Origin: Phycisphaera sp.
GTDB taxonomy: Bacteria; Planctomycetota; Phycisphaerae; Phycisphaerales; Phycisphaeraceae
Reading direction: 5' to 3'
Assembly (NCBI GenBank): GCA_029287335.1
Contig: JARFRI010000009.1
Span: 1 to 10,544 of the forward strand
DNA: 10,544 nucleotides
Shown here: positions 1 through 6,176 of the stretch, in pieces
Layout: each line of letters starts with the position of its first letter
How positions within the stretch are numbered: the stretch's first letter is position 1
Translations under genes and position numbers: made by a program
Notes under the pieces: generated by a model
Told to the model about the DNA's origin: nothing
What the model saw: the letters and a program-made list of their open reading frames with translations, nothing else
Databases searched by the model: none

Positions 1-105
1 GCTAAAGACCCTGCAAAAGAGGCCGCAGATGAGCTTCTTAACCGCGGGCTGGACCTGATCTTCAAACGGCTGGGGCGCGACAAAGACAAGCCGAAGCAGG
101 AATAG
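1..105 (+). CDS. C-terminal end of an unidentified upstream protein (partial)
   Basis: Frame 1 is open from the first base to a TAG stop at 103-105 and encodes the last 34 residues of a protein whose start lies outside the window. The tail is highly charged: an alanine/glutamate stretch, then a short amphipathic helix (ELLNRGLDLIFKRLG), then a lysine- and aspartate-rich end. A leucine-rich helix followed by a charged tail is reminiscent of the C-termini of AsmA-like envelope proteins, but 34 residues are too few to assign a family. It is called coding because the frame is open and ends just 21 bases before the next gene. No terminator hairpin follows the stop. Confidence 0.55.
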   Translation, partial: AKDPAKEAADELLNRGLDLIFKRLGRDKDKPKQE

Positions 106-114
106 CGAGTCGGT

Positions 115-127
115 TACACTGAGAACA
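115..127 (+). promoter_or_regulatory. Putative leaderless promoter (-10 box TACACT) for the MDR oxidoreductase
   Basis: TACACT at 115-120 matches the bacterial -10 consensus TATAAT at four of six bases, including the key TA and final T. It ends six bases before the ATG at 127, so a transcript starting the usual six to seven bases downstream would begin at or next to the start codon. No Shine-Dalgarno sequence is visible. No convincing -35 box is seen 16-18 bases upstream. The same TANNNT-N6-ATG arrangement recurs at two other genes in this window. Confidence 0.5.
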
Positions 128-1167
128 TGGAATTGATACAAGTCAATCAGTTTGGTGGTCCGGAAGTACTCAAACTCATTTCGCAGCCCACGCCCAAGCC
201 CGGGCCGATGGAGGTGCGCCTGCGTGTCACGAGTATCGGCTTGAACCATGCGGACCTGATGGGGCGCGAGGGTCAGTACAAAGCCTCGACTGGTGAGCCG
301 CCGTTTGTCCCGGGCATCGAAGCGGGGGGGATCATCGAAGAGGTTGGTGGCGAGGTCGATGCATCACGCATCGGCGAGCGCGTCGTCGTCGCGCCGACGC
401 TGCCTCGGCCAAACGCCGGGCCCCATGGTGGGACGTACCGCTCACACATCGTCATCGATGAATCGCAAGCACTACTCGCGCCCGACGCGCTGCCCAACGA
501 ACAACTCGGCGCGGTCTGGCTGCCGTACCTCACGGCCTGGGGTTGTCTGGCTTGGAAAGACCAGCTCAAGCCGGGCGCGGTCGTCGGCATCCCCGCCGCG
601 TCCAGCAGCGTCGGACTCGCCGCAGCGCAGGTCGTCAAGGCGCTGGGCGGCACCGCGATCGGCCTGACCAGCTCGCCCAACAAAGCCCAGGCGATTCAAT
701 CGCTGACCACGTCGCGCTTCGATCACATCGTCGTTACCCACGATAAAGACGAGCAAGGCAACCGCACGATGCGGCCCTGGCACCGCGAGATCAAGCAGCT
801 TACTGATGGCAAGGGTGTCGATGTCTACTTCGACCCCGTCGCGTCGGGTGAGTATCTCTCGGCCGAGGTACGCTCGCTGGCCAAGGGCGGACGCATCTAT
901 ATCTACGGCCTGCTCGGTGACCCTGGCCCGGTCGACCTCTCGCCGATGATCATCAAAAACGCCTCGCTGCACGGCTGGGTGCTCGACGAGATCGTCCAGG
1001 CGGGAGACGCGCACTGGCACAAGGCATGCAGTGAGATCCTTCGACGGTTTATCAATCGGACCTTCGAGCAGCATCTATCGCGCGTGTATCCGTTGGCAGA
1101 GGTTCAACGTGCTCACGAAGAGATGGCCCAGGGCCGACACATCGGCAAGCTCGTGTTGGTGCCCTAG
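127..1167 (+). CDS. Zinc-independent MDR oxidoreductase (quinone oxidoreductase / alcohol dehydrogenase-like)
   Basis: This 346-residue protein belongs to the medium-chain dehydrogenase/reductase superfamily and should be a soluble NAD(P)H-dependent oxidoreductase acting on a quinone, enone or similar small substrate. Residues 1-130 form the GroES-like catalytic domain, with the typical N-terminal pattern FGGPEVL (9-15), the NHAD motif (40-43) and the PGIEAGG loop (62-68). The Rossmann domain follows, with the nucleotide-binding stretch AASSSVGLAAAQ (157-168); the AASSSVG form is common in QOR-like MDRs. The later segments FDPVASGE (235-242) and KGGRIYIYG (253-261) are also typical. The structural-zinc cysteine cluster of classical alcohol dehydrogenases is absent, hence 'zinc-independent'. 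Length is normal. The ATG at 127 is preferred because a -10-like box lies exactly six bases upstream. The aldo/keto reductase gene starts nine bases after the stop. The exact substrate cannot be told. Confidence 0.9.
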   Translation: MELIQVNQFGGPEVLKLISQPTPKPGPMEVRLRVTSIGLNHADLMGREGQYKASTGEPPFVPGIEAGGIIEEVGGEVDASRIGERVVVAPTLPRPNAGPHGGTYRSHIVIDESQALLAPDALPNEQLGAVWLPYLTAWGCLAWKDQLKPGAVVGIPAASSSVGLAAAQVVKALGGTAIGLTSSPNKAQAIQSLTTSRFDHIVVTHDKDEQGNRTMRPWHREIKQLTDGKGVDVYFDPVASGEYLSAEVRSLAKGGRIYIYGLLGDPGPVDLSPMIIKNASLHGWVLDEIVQAGDAHWHKACSEILRRFINRTFEQHLSRVYPLAEVQRAHEEMAQGRHIGKLVLVP

Positions 1168-1177
1168 AATCCCGTCA
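1142..1177 (+). promoter_or_regulatory. Putative leaderless promoter for the aldo/keto reductase gene, overlapping the previous stop codon
   Basis: TAGAAT at 1165-1170 is a good -10 box (five of six to TATAAT) and ends six bases before the ATG at 1177, the same spacing as the promoter at 115-120. Its first three bases are the TAG stop codon of the upstream oxidoreductase. TCGGCA at 1142-1147, exactly 17 bases upstream, matches the -35 consensus TTGACA at four of six positions. No Shine-Dalgarno sequence precedes the ATG. This suggests the gene can be transcribed separately as a leaderless message, although read-through from upstream is also likely given the nine-base gap. Confidence 0.5.
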
Positions 1178-2385
1178 TGCAATACCGCCGATTCGGACGC
1201 ACTGAAATCAACATGCCCGTTATCTCCACCGGTGGGATGCGCTATCAGGACGGCTGGACCGACAAACCGCTCAGCGAGGTCGACCCAAAGGTCCACGAGA
1301 ATCTGGTCGCAACGATCGATCACTCGATCAAGGTCGGCATCAACCACATCGAAACCGCCCGCGGCTACGGTGTCAGCGAGCGCCAACTCGGCACCGTCCT
1401 GCCTAACTACCCGCGCGAGGAGTTGATCGTCCAGACCAAGATTGGCCCCGAGGACGATCCGGCACGCTTCACCGCGAACTTTATGGAGTCGCTGGACCGA
1501 CTCAAGCTCGACCACGTCGAACTGCTCGCGATCCATGGCATCAATGACGACGAAACACTGAAGCAATCGATCCGCAAAGGCGGCTGCCTTGATGCCGCCC
1601 GCGCGTTGCAACGCAAGGGGTTGTGCAAGCACGTCGGCTTCTCGACGCACGGCCCACTGCGCATCATCCTCGACGCGATCCACGCCGACCCGCGTGATGC
1701 GCCGAGCGCGTTTGATTACGTCAACATCCACTGGTACTACATCTTCCGCCGCAACTGGCCGGCGATCGCGGCGGCGAATCGGCTGGACATGGGCGTGTTC
1801 ATCATCAGCCCGTCGGACAAGGGTGGCAAGCTGTATGAGCCGTCTCCGGAGTGGGTGCAGGCGTGCGCGCCGATCCATCCGATGGTGTTTAATGATCTGT
1901 GGTGTCTGGCTCGGCCGGAGGTGCACACGCTGAGTTTGGGTGCGGCCAGGCCAAGCGATTACGACCTGCATGTTCAGGCGGTGGACCTGATGGATCGCAC
2001 CGCCGAGTTGGTTCCGCCGATCGATGCGATGCTGACCGAGATGATGCGTGCGCGGACCGGGTTGGATCACCCCGAGGGCATGAACGCGGGCCTGCCCGAA
2101 CCCGAGGACACGCCCGGCGGGCTGAACCTCGAAGTCATGCTCTGGCTAAGGCACCTGGCGGTGGGCTGGGGCATGGAGACCTACGGCAAGATGCGCTTTA
2201 ACCTGCTGGGTAACGGCGGGCACTGGTTCCCCGGCGTCGCGGTCAACTCCAAAGAACAGATCGACCCCCGGAAGATTGCAGAAGCGGTAAAAGAGTCGCC
2301 GTATGCAGGTGTGATCCCTCAGCTTGTTGAAGAATCCTTCGATCGACTCGGCGGCGAGAAGGTCAAGCGGTTGAGTGAGAGCTAA
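1177..2385 (+). CDS. Aldo/keto reductase family protein with long C-terminal extension
   Basis: This 402-residue soluble protein has an N-terminal TIM-barrel of the aldo/keto reductase (AKR) superfamily, which reduces carbonyls with NADPH. The start MQYRRFGRTEINMPVISTGG is typical of the family. Of the classical tetrad Asp-Tyr-Lys-His, Tyr64 (in ARGYGVSERQLG), Lys88 (QTKIG) and His120 (AIHG) are present, but the Asp position holds Glu59 (HIETARGYG instead of the usual DTA..YG). Further family signs are KHVGFSTHG (151-159) and a putative cofactor-phosphate loop SLGAARPSD (253-261). About 110 residues after the barrel form an extension without cysteines, so it is not the Fe-S-containing C-terminus found in some COG1453-type relatives. 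The gene follows the MDR oxidoreductase by nine bases and its stop overlaps the convergent zinc-ribbon gene by four bases. Substrate unknown. Confidence 0.85.
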   Translation: MQYRRFGRTEINMPVISTGGMRYQDGWTDKPLSEVDPKVHENLVATIDHSIKVGINHIETARGYGVSERQLGTVLPNYPREELIVQTKIGPEDDPARFTANFMESLDRLKLDHVELLAIHGINDDETLKQSIRKGGCLDAARALQRKGLCKHVGFSTHGPLRIILDAIHADPRDAPSAFDYVNIHWYYIFRRNWPAIAAANRLDMGVFIISPSDKGGKLYEPSPEWVQACAPIHPMVFNDLWCLARPEVHTLSLGAARPSDYDLHVQAVDLMDRTAELVPPIDAMLTEMMRARTGLDHPEGMNAGLPEPEDTPGGLNLEVMLWLRHLAVGWGMETYGKMRFNLLGNGGHWFPGVAVNSKEQIDPRKIAEAVKESPYAGVIPQLVEESFDRLGGEKVKRLSES

Positions 2386-3365
2386 ACCGATTGTTCCTGG
2401 ATGTGATAGGTCAGCGCGTTGTTCAGATCGATCAGCAGCCCGATATAGAGGAACAGGGTGTAGACCGCAGCGATCAGCATCAAGATCAACGTAATGCAGC
2501 CGATGATCGGCAGGACCAACAAGAACATCGACAGTTGCAATGCGATGTAGTAACCAAGCACTAGTCGCGCTCGCTCGGTGATCTGATCGAACTCAAGATA
2601 CTTGGCGAGCTGAACAAAGAAGTAGAGGAAGAAGACGTTTGCGAGTGTGCCGATGACTTCACTGATCCAATCGTAGTCATACGACAGATCGCCCATATCG
2701 ATCATCACGCTCATAACGATCGACGCGATGCTTAGGGCCATAGACACGATGAGGATCGGCCTGGCCTTACTTTCTTTGGGCGCGGTCAAACACAACAGTG
2801 CGCCGAGCGTGCTGCAGGCGATTGAGGCGTAGGCGATGATATCGATAACGAGGATGAAATCTAAACCCGCCAACCCCGCCGCGATCGGCAGCGGAACGAT
2901 CGCAAAAAGCAGCAAGATCGAGATCAGGTTCAGCCAAAGCCCCACACGCACCCACTTCATGCCGGCCAGCTCGCGGCGCATGGCTTTCTTCTCTTCTTTG
3001 GGCAGCGGCGTGACCTCCGGGGCCTGGATCTTCTTGCCCTCGGCCATATTGAACCCGCAGTTCAGGCACAGCATCGCGCCCTCGCGGACGGGACTATTGC
3101 AGCTTGGGCACTTGCCGCCCTTGGCCGGCACGGCGTGGTGCTCGGGGCTGGCGGGGGTATCTGCCGCGGCGTCGAGGTCAAGATCGTAGGTGCTGTCTTC
3201 GCTGATCGGGTCGGGATTGATCGCGATGCCGACACCCGGCATCTCGGGGACGCGGAACTCGGTGCCGCACTGTTTGCAAGGCACGCGTCGGCCGATGAGT
3301 GAGGCCTGCCAGCGGTAGCCCTTCTCGCAGCCAGGACAGGTGACGCGTTGTTGCGGGTCGCTCAT
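2382..3365 (-). CDS. Double zinc-ribbon multi-pass membrane protein
   Basis: This 327-residue protein has no assigned function. Residues 8-40 form a zinc ribbon (Cys10, Cys13, Cys30, Cys33) with the YRW and GRRVPCKQCG signatures of the MJ0042-like fingers frequent in planctomycetes. An acidic linker (50-80, including TYDLDLD) follows, then a second zinc ribbon at 86-103 (CPSC, then CLNC). A basic stretch (122-140) precedes roughly six hydrophobic segments (about 141-164, 167-195, 203-222, 236-256, 268-287 and 289-315). Positive-inside reasoning places both zinc ribbons in the cytoplasm. The ATG at 3365 starts exactly at the zinc-ribbon module and matches the start of its upstream paralogue. 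No Shine-Dalgarno sequence is seen. It lies 71 bases downstream of that paralogue on the same strand, so they are probably co-transcribed. The stop codon shares bases with the convergent aldo/keto reductase stop (CTAA). Confidence 0.85.
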   Translation of the reverse strand: MSDPQQRVTCPGCEKGYRWQASLIGRRVPCKQCGTEFRVPEMPGVGIAINPDPISEDSTYDLDLDAAADTPASPEHHAVPAKGGKCPSCNSPVREGAMLCLNCGFNMAEGKKIQAPEVTPLPKEEKKAMRRELAGMKWVRVGLWLNLISILLLFAIVPLPIAAGLAGLDFILVIDIIAYASIACSTLGALLCLTAPKESKARPILIVSMALSIASIVMSVMIDMGDLSYDYDWISEVIGTLANVFFLYFFVQLAKYLEFDQITERARLVLGYYIALQLSMFLLVLPIIGCITLILMLIAAVYTLFLYIGLLIDLNNALTYHIQEQSV

Positions 3366-3436
3366 GGTGAATCAGTCGGCGGAATGATTTGACGCGGCGC
3401 GGTCGTCGTGTTCTGGATCGCACCCGTAGCGAGAAA

Positions 3437-3991
3437 TTAATCGAGCGCGCTAGAGAAAGCATACATCGCCAAGTAAATGATAACGAAGAGCCCAACGACA
3501 GAGGCCAGGATGATCCACCCTTTATAGTCCTGCCATGAACGGGCGGCTTCGCTTTCTGCCGCGGCAATTCGTTGCTGCTCGCGGCGTGACGCTTTGGCCG
3601 CTTCGCTGATGTGGACGGCCGGTTCAGAGGTGTGCGACGCCTCTACGTCATCGGCGACAACTGGATCCTGAGCCGTATCAGTTGCTCCATACGGGTCGGC
3701 AGTCGGCGGCGGCGATGGGTCTTCTGCCTTGGGCACAGGCGGGCTTTTAAATGCAGGCGGCAGTTCCGGCTCGTCGTCCGGGTCCGTCGCCAGCTCATAG
3801 AGATCATCTTCTTCAGCATGCTTGGGCTGCGGTGCAGGTTGCTCGGCAAGGCCCAGGCCCGGCTGGTCGGGGATGATAAAGCTCTTGCCACACTGTTTGC
3901 ACGGCACACTTCGTCCGGCCAGGTCGGCCTTCCACCGGTAGCTTTTGCTGCAACTGGGGCAGGTCACTTGCTCGCTGTCGGATGATGCCAT
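3437..3991 (-). CDS. Zinc-ribbon single-pass membrane protein
   Basis: This 184-residue protein of unknown function has a single N-terminal zinc ribbon (Cys11, Cys14, Cys31, Cys34) nearly identical in pattern to that of the next gene: TCPxC, YRW, AGRSVPCKQCG. Residues 45-128 are rich in proline, glutamate and aspartate and look disordered; they include EEDDLYELATDPDDE. A charged, probably coiled segment (130-152) leads to one membrane helix (about 157-178) and a short tail, giving a C-terminal anchor with the zinc ribbon in the cytoplasm. The frame stays open up to 4036, but the ATG at 3991 is chosen because it begins right at the conserved module, as in the paralogue. A -10-like TACTAT lies 33 bases upstream. 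Metal binding and protein or nucleic acid contact through the ribbon are likely but unproven. Confidence 0.85.
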   Translation of the reverse strand: MASSDSEQVTCPSCSKSYRWKADLAGRSVPCKQCGKSFIIPDQPGLGLAEQPAPQPKHAEEDDLYELATDPDDEPELPPAFKSPPVPKAEDPSPPPTADPYGATDTAQDPVVADDVEASHTSEPAVHISEAAKASRREQQRIAAAESEAARSWQDYKGWIILASVVGLFVIIYLAMYAFSSALD

Positions 3992-4095
3992 GACGGGGCT
4001 CGCTATTTGAAAGGCTCGGCACGAATAGTAACACACACGCGGATCGCGTTGGTATGCTGATAGGCTCTTTGTTCCTCATGGATGAGTAGACGCTT
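3992..4095. promoter_or_regulatory. Divergent promoter region between the zinc-ribbon genes and the aminotransferase cluster
   Basis: This 104-base gap must drive transcription both ways. On the minus strand, TACTAT (4025-4030) is a -10-like box, leaving a leader of about 26 bases before the ATG at 3991. On the plus strand, TATGCT (4053-4058) is a plausible -10 box for the gene at 4096, leaving about 30 bases of leader. TAGGCT at 4061-4066 is a weaker alternative. No strong -35 boxes or clear operator palindrome are seen. The leader to 4096 contains a three-codon reading frame, ATG GAT GAG TAG (4078-4089). Box assignments are by eye only. Confidence 0.4.
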
Positions 4096-5208
4096 ATGGC
4101 CGTTCCCCTCTACGGATTGATCGAAAACAACCAGCCCCACCTGGCGGACTTCCGCGCCGCGTTTGCAGAGGTCGCCGAGTCGGGCCAGTTTATCCTGGGC
4201 CCTTGCGTGGCCGAGTTTGAAAAGCAGCTCGCGGCGTACTGCGGCGTCGATCACGCGATCGGCGTGGGCTCGGGTACCGATGCGTTGATGCTGACGCTCA
4301 TGGCGTTGGGCGTCGGGCCGGGCGACGAGGTGATTACGTCACCGCTGTCATACGTGCATACGGCTGGCAGCATCGCAAGACTCGGCGCGACGCCGGTGTT
4401 CTGCGACGTCAACCCGCGTGTAGACAACGTCGCCATCGAATCGCTCGAGGCCTGCATCACCTACAAGACCAAGGCCATCGTCCCCGTCCACCTATACGGC
4501 CAGATGGCCAAGATGGACTTGATCATGGACTTGGCACGGGACCGCGGAATCAAGGTCCTTGAAGACGGTGATCAGGCGATCGGCGCCAAGTTCGGCGAGC
4601 ATAAGGCCGGGTCGATGGGTGACGCGGGGATCTTCAGCTTCTTCCCCACCAAGAACCTCGCGGCGATCGGTGATGCCGGCGCGGTTGTGACCAACGACGC
4701 CGAGTTCGCCGCCAAGGTCCGCAAGATGCGCGTCCACGGTCTGGAGCCCGGCTACCGCGTCAAGCACCTGGGCGGTAACTTCCGTATCGACGCGATCCAG
4801 GCCAAGGCCCTGTCCATCAAGCTGCCGCACCTCGACGCGCAGACCGTGCGTCGAAGAGAGTTGGCCGACCGCTACAACCGCCACCTCGAAGACCTGCAAG
4901 TCTCTACCCCCGTCGAGGCGGACAAGCGCTACCACACGTACAACCAGTACACGATCCGCGTGCGGTCCGATGGCCGAGATGCGCTGATGGCTCACTTGGA
5001 CGCGTGCGACATCGAGTCGCGGGTGTATTACCCCGTACCGCTGCACCTGCTGGAATGCTTTAAGTACCTGGGCTACCGCAAGGGCGAGTTCCCTGTTGCC
5101 GAGAAGGCGGCGGCCGAGGTCTTGGCGCTGCCCATCTTCCCGGAGATGACCAGTGCCCAGCAGGATGAGGTCGTCGAAGGCGTGCGGGAATACTTCCGCG
5201 CGGAATGA
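4096..5208 (+). CDS. DegT/DnrJ/EryC1 family PLP-dependent sugar-nucleotide aminotransferase
   Basis: This 370-residue cytoplasmic fold-type I enzyme should transfer an amino group to a keto sugar nucleotide, as WecE- and WbpE-like enzymes do for surface polysaccharides. Seen in order: the GQFILGPCVAEFE entry (30-42), the cofactor phosphate loop GVGSGTDAL (56-64), SPLSYVHTA (82-90), the motif EDGDQAIGAKFG (156-167) with Asp157 expected to contact the pyridine nitrogen, and the PLP-binding Lys186 in SFFPTKNLAAIGDAG (181-195). HGLEPGYRVKHLGGNFRID (214-232) is the usual substrate-side segment, and YYPVPLHLLECF (311-322) the typical C-terminal one. EDGDQ is a small departure from the common EDAAQ. 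Length is normal for the family. It is first in a cluster with an Mla-like transporter, and its stop overlaps a possible ATG of the next gene (ATGA). The sugar substrate cannot be named. Confidence 0.92.
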   Translation: MAVPLYGLIENNQPHLADFRAAFAEVAESGQFILGPCVAEFEKQLAAYCGVDHAIGVGSGTDALMLTLMALGVGPGDEVITSPLSYVHTAGSIARLGATPVFCDVNPRVDNVAIESLEACITYKTKAIVPVHLYGQMAKMDLIMDLARDRGIKVLEDGDQAIGAKFGEHKAGSMGDAGIFSFFPTKNLAAIGDAGAVVTNDAEFAAKVRKMRVHGLEPGYRVKHLGGNFRIDAIQAKALSIKLPHLDAQTVRRRELADRYNRHLEDLQVSTPVEADKRYHTYNQYTIRVRSDGRDALMAHLDACDIESRVYYPVPLHLLECFKYLGYRKGEFPVAEKAAAEVLALPIFPEMTSAQQDEVVEGVREYFRAE

Positions 5209-5225
5209 TCGATCGTGATCAAGCC

Positions 5226-5231
5226 AAAGGA
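5226..5231 (+). promoter_or_regulatory. Ribosome binding site AAAGGA deciding the ABC ATPase start
   Basis: AAAGGA lies nine bases before the ATG at 5241 and is one of the few good Shine-Dalgarno sequences in the window. It favours 5241 over the in-frame ATG at 5205, which overlaps the preceding stop as ATGA but has no Shine-Dalgarno sequence. Confidence 0.5.
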
Positions 5232-5240
5232 TCGTTGGGC

Positions 5241-6164
5241 ATGGCGACCAAGCAAGACACCCCCGAGCATGACGTCGAATTTGACGGCCGAGACGAGGGC
5301 TTTGATCAGCATGTCGACGATGGTGTTTCGCAAACCCAATTGACCGATCCATCTGCCGATGACTCGACGCCAATCGTTGATATCAGGGGCCTGTATAAAT
5401 CCTTCGGCCCGACCAAGGTGCTCAAGGGTATCGACCTTGCCATCGAACGCGGCAAAACCACCGTCATCCTTGGCCCCTCCGGCACCGGCAAGAGCGTGCT
5501 GCTCAAACACATCGTCGGCCTGATCAAGCCCGACCATGGCGAGGTCTACGTCGATGGCACGCGCATCGATACCCTCAGCGAAATTGATCTCGTTTCGGTC
5601 CGCAAACGCATCGGCTACCTCTTTCAACTCGGTGCGCTGTTCGACTCGATGTCCGTCGCAGACAATGTCGCCTTCCCGCTGGTGGAGCACACCAGGATGG
5701 ACGCCAGCGAGCGTGAGGCGAGCGTTCAGCGCGTGCTGGGGCTGGTTGGGCTCGATGGGGTCCAGGATAAAAACCCCGCCGCGTTGTCCGGCGGACAGCA
5801 GCGTCGGGTGGCGCTGGCCCGGGCGGTGGTGCTCGAGCCGAGCATGGTGCTGTATGATGAGCCGACGACCGGGTTGGACCCGGTGCGGGCGGATCTGATC
5901 AATGAGTTGATCCTGGCGTTGACGAAGAAGATGGGGATCACCAGCGTGGTCGTGACGCACGACCTGGTCAGCGCGAACAAGATCGCGGACCGGATGCTGC
6001 TGATGCACGAGGGGCGGATCATCTGCGATGGCAGCCCCGAGCAGGTGCGCGCCGCGGACAACGCCATCGTCCAGCGATTCATCCATGGTCAGGCCAATGA
6101 AGCAGACCTCGCCAACATCCGCCAAGCTTTTGATAAGACCGCGAGACCAAGCACAAACCCGTAG
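5241..6164 (+). CDS. mlaF: MlaF-like ABC transporter ATP-binding protein (lipid transport)
   Basis: This 307-residue ATPase powers an MCE-type phospholipid or other lipid transporter at the inner face of the cytoplasmic membrane. Residues 1-43 are an acidic, probably disordered extension not usual in MlaF. The ABC domain then shows Walker A GPSGTGKS (78-85), the Q-loop at Gln129 in the Mla-typical stretch FQLGALFDSMSVADNVAFPL (128-147), the signature LSGGQQRR (182-189), Walker B MVLYDEPTTGLDP (202-214) with catalytic Glu207, and the switch His240. All catalytic residues are present. Start at 5241 is chosen for its AAAGGA site; the alternative at 5205 adds 12 residues and overlaps the aminotransferase stop by four bases. 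An MCE substrate-binding gene follows 12 bases later. No MlaE-like permease gene is in the window, so the membrane subunit must be encoded elsewhere. Confidence 0.92.
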   Translation: MATKQDTPEHDVEFDGRDEGFDQHVDDGVSQTQLTDPSADDSTPIVDIRGLYKSFGPTKVLKGIDLAIERGKTTVILGPSGTGKSVLLKHIVGLIKPDHGEVYVDGTRIDTLSEIDLVSVRKRIGYLFQLGALFDSMSVADNVAFPLVEHTRMDASEREASVQRVLGLVGLDGVQDKNPAALSGGQQRRVALARAVVLEPSMVLYDEPTTGLDPVRADLINELILALTKKMGITSVVVTHDLVSANKIADRMLLMHEGRIICDGSPEQVRAADNAIVQRFIHGQANEADLANIRQAFDKTARPSTNP

Positions 6165-6176
6165 GCCAATAAAGTC

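Noticed and set aside
1075..2070. Long open frame on the minus strand opposite the aldo/keto reductase (331 codons)
   Set aside because: The opposite frame encodes a clear AKR. The antisense product is rich in Arg, His, Asp and Val with no domain motif, as expected for a shadow of GC-rich coding DNA.
3366..3436. AATCA...TGATT inverted repeat in the gap between the two zinc-ribbon genes, as a terminator or operator
   Set aside because: Only five pairs with a ten-base loop and no T-run; too weak to separate from chance.
3992..4036. Upstream extension of the second zinc-ribbon protein by 15 residues
   Set aside because: The extension covers the likely promoter (TACTAT) and is absent from the paralogue, whose ATG sits right at the zinc ribbon.
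4492..6125. Two long minus-strand frames opposite the aminotransferase and ABC ATPase genes
   Set aside because: The plus strand carries complete PLP-enzyme and ABC motifs here. The antisense frames overlap each other in different frames and show no recognisable features.
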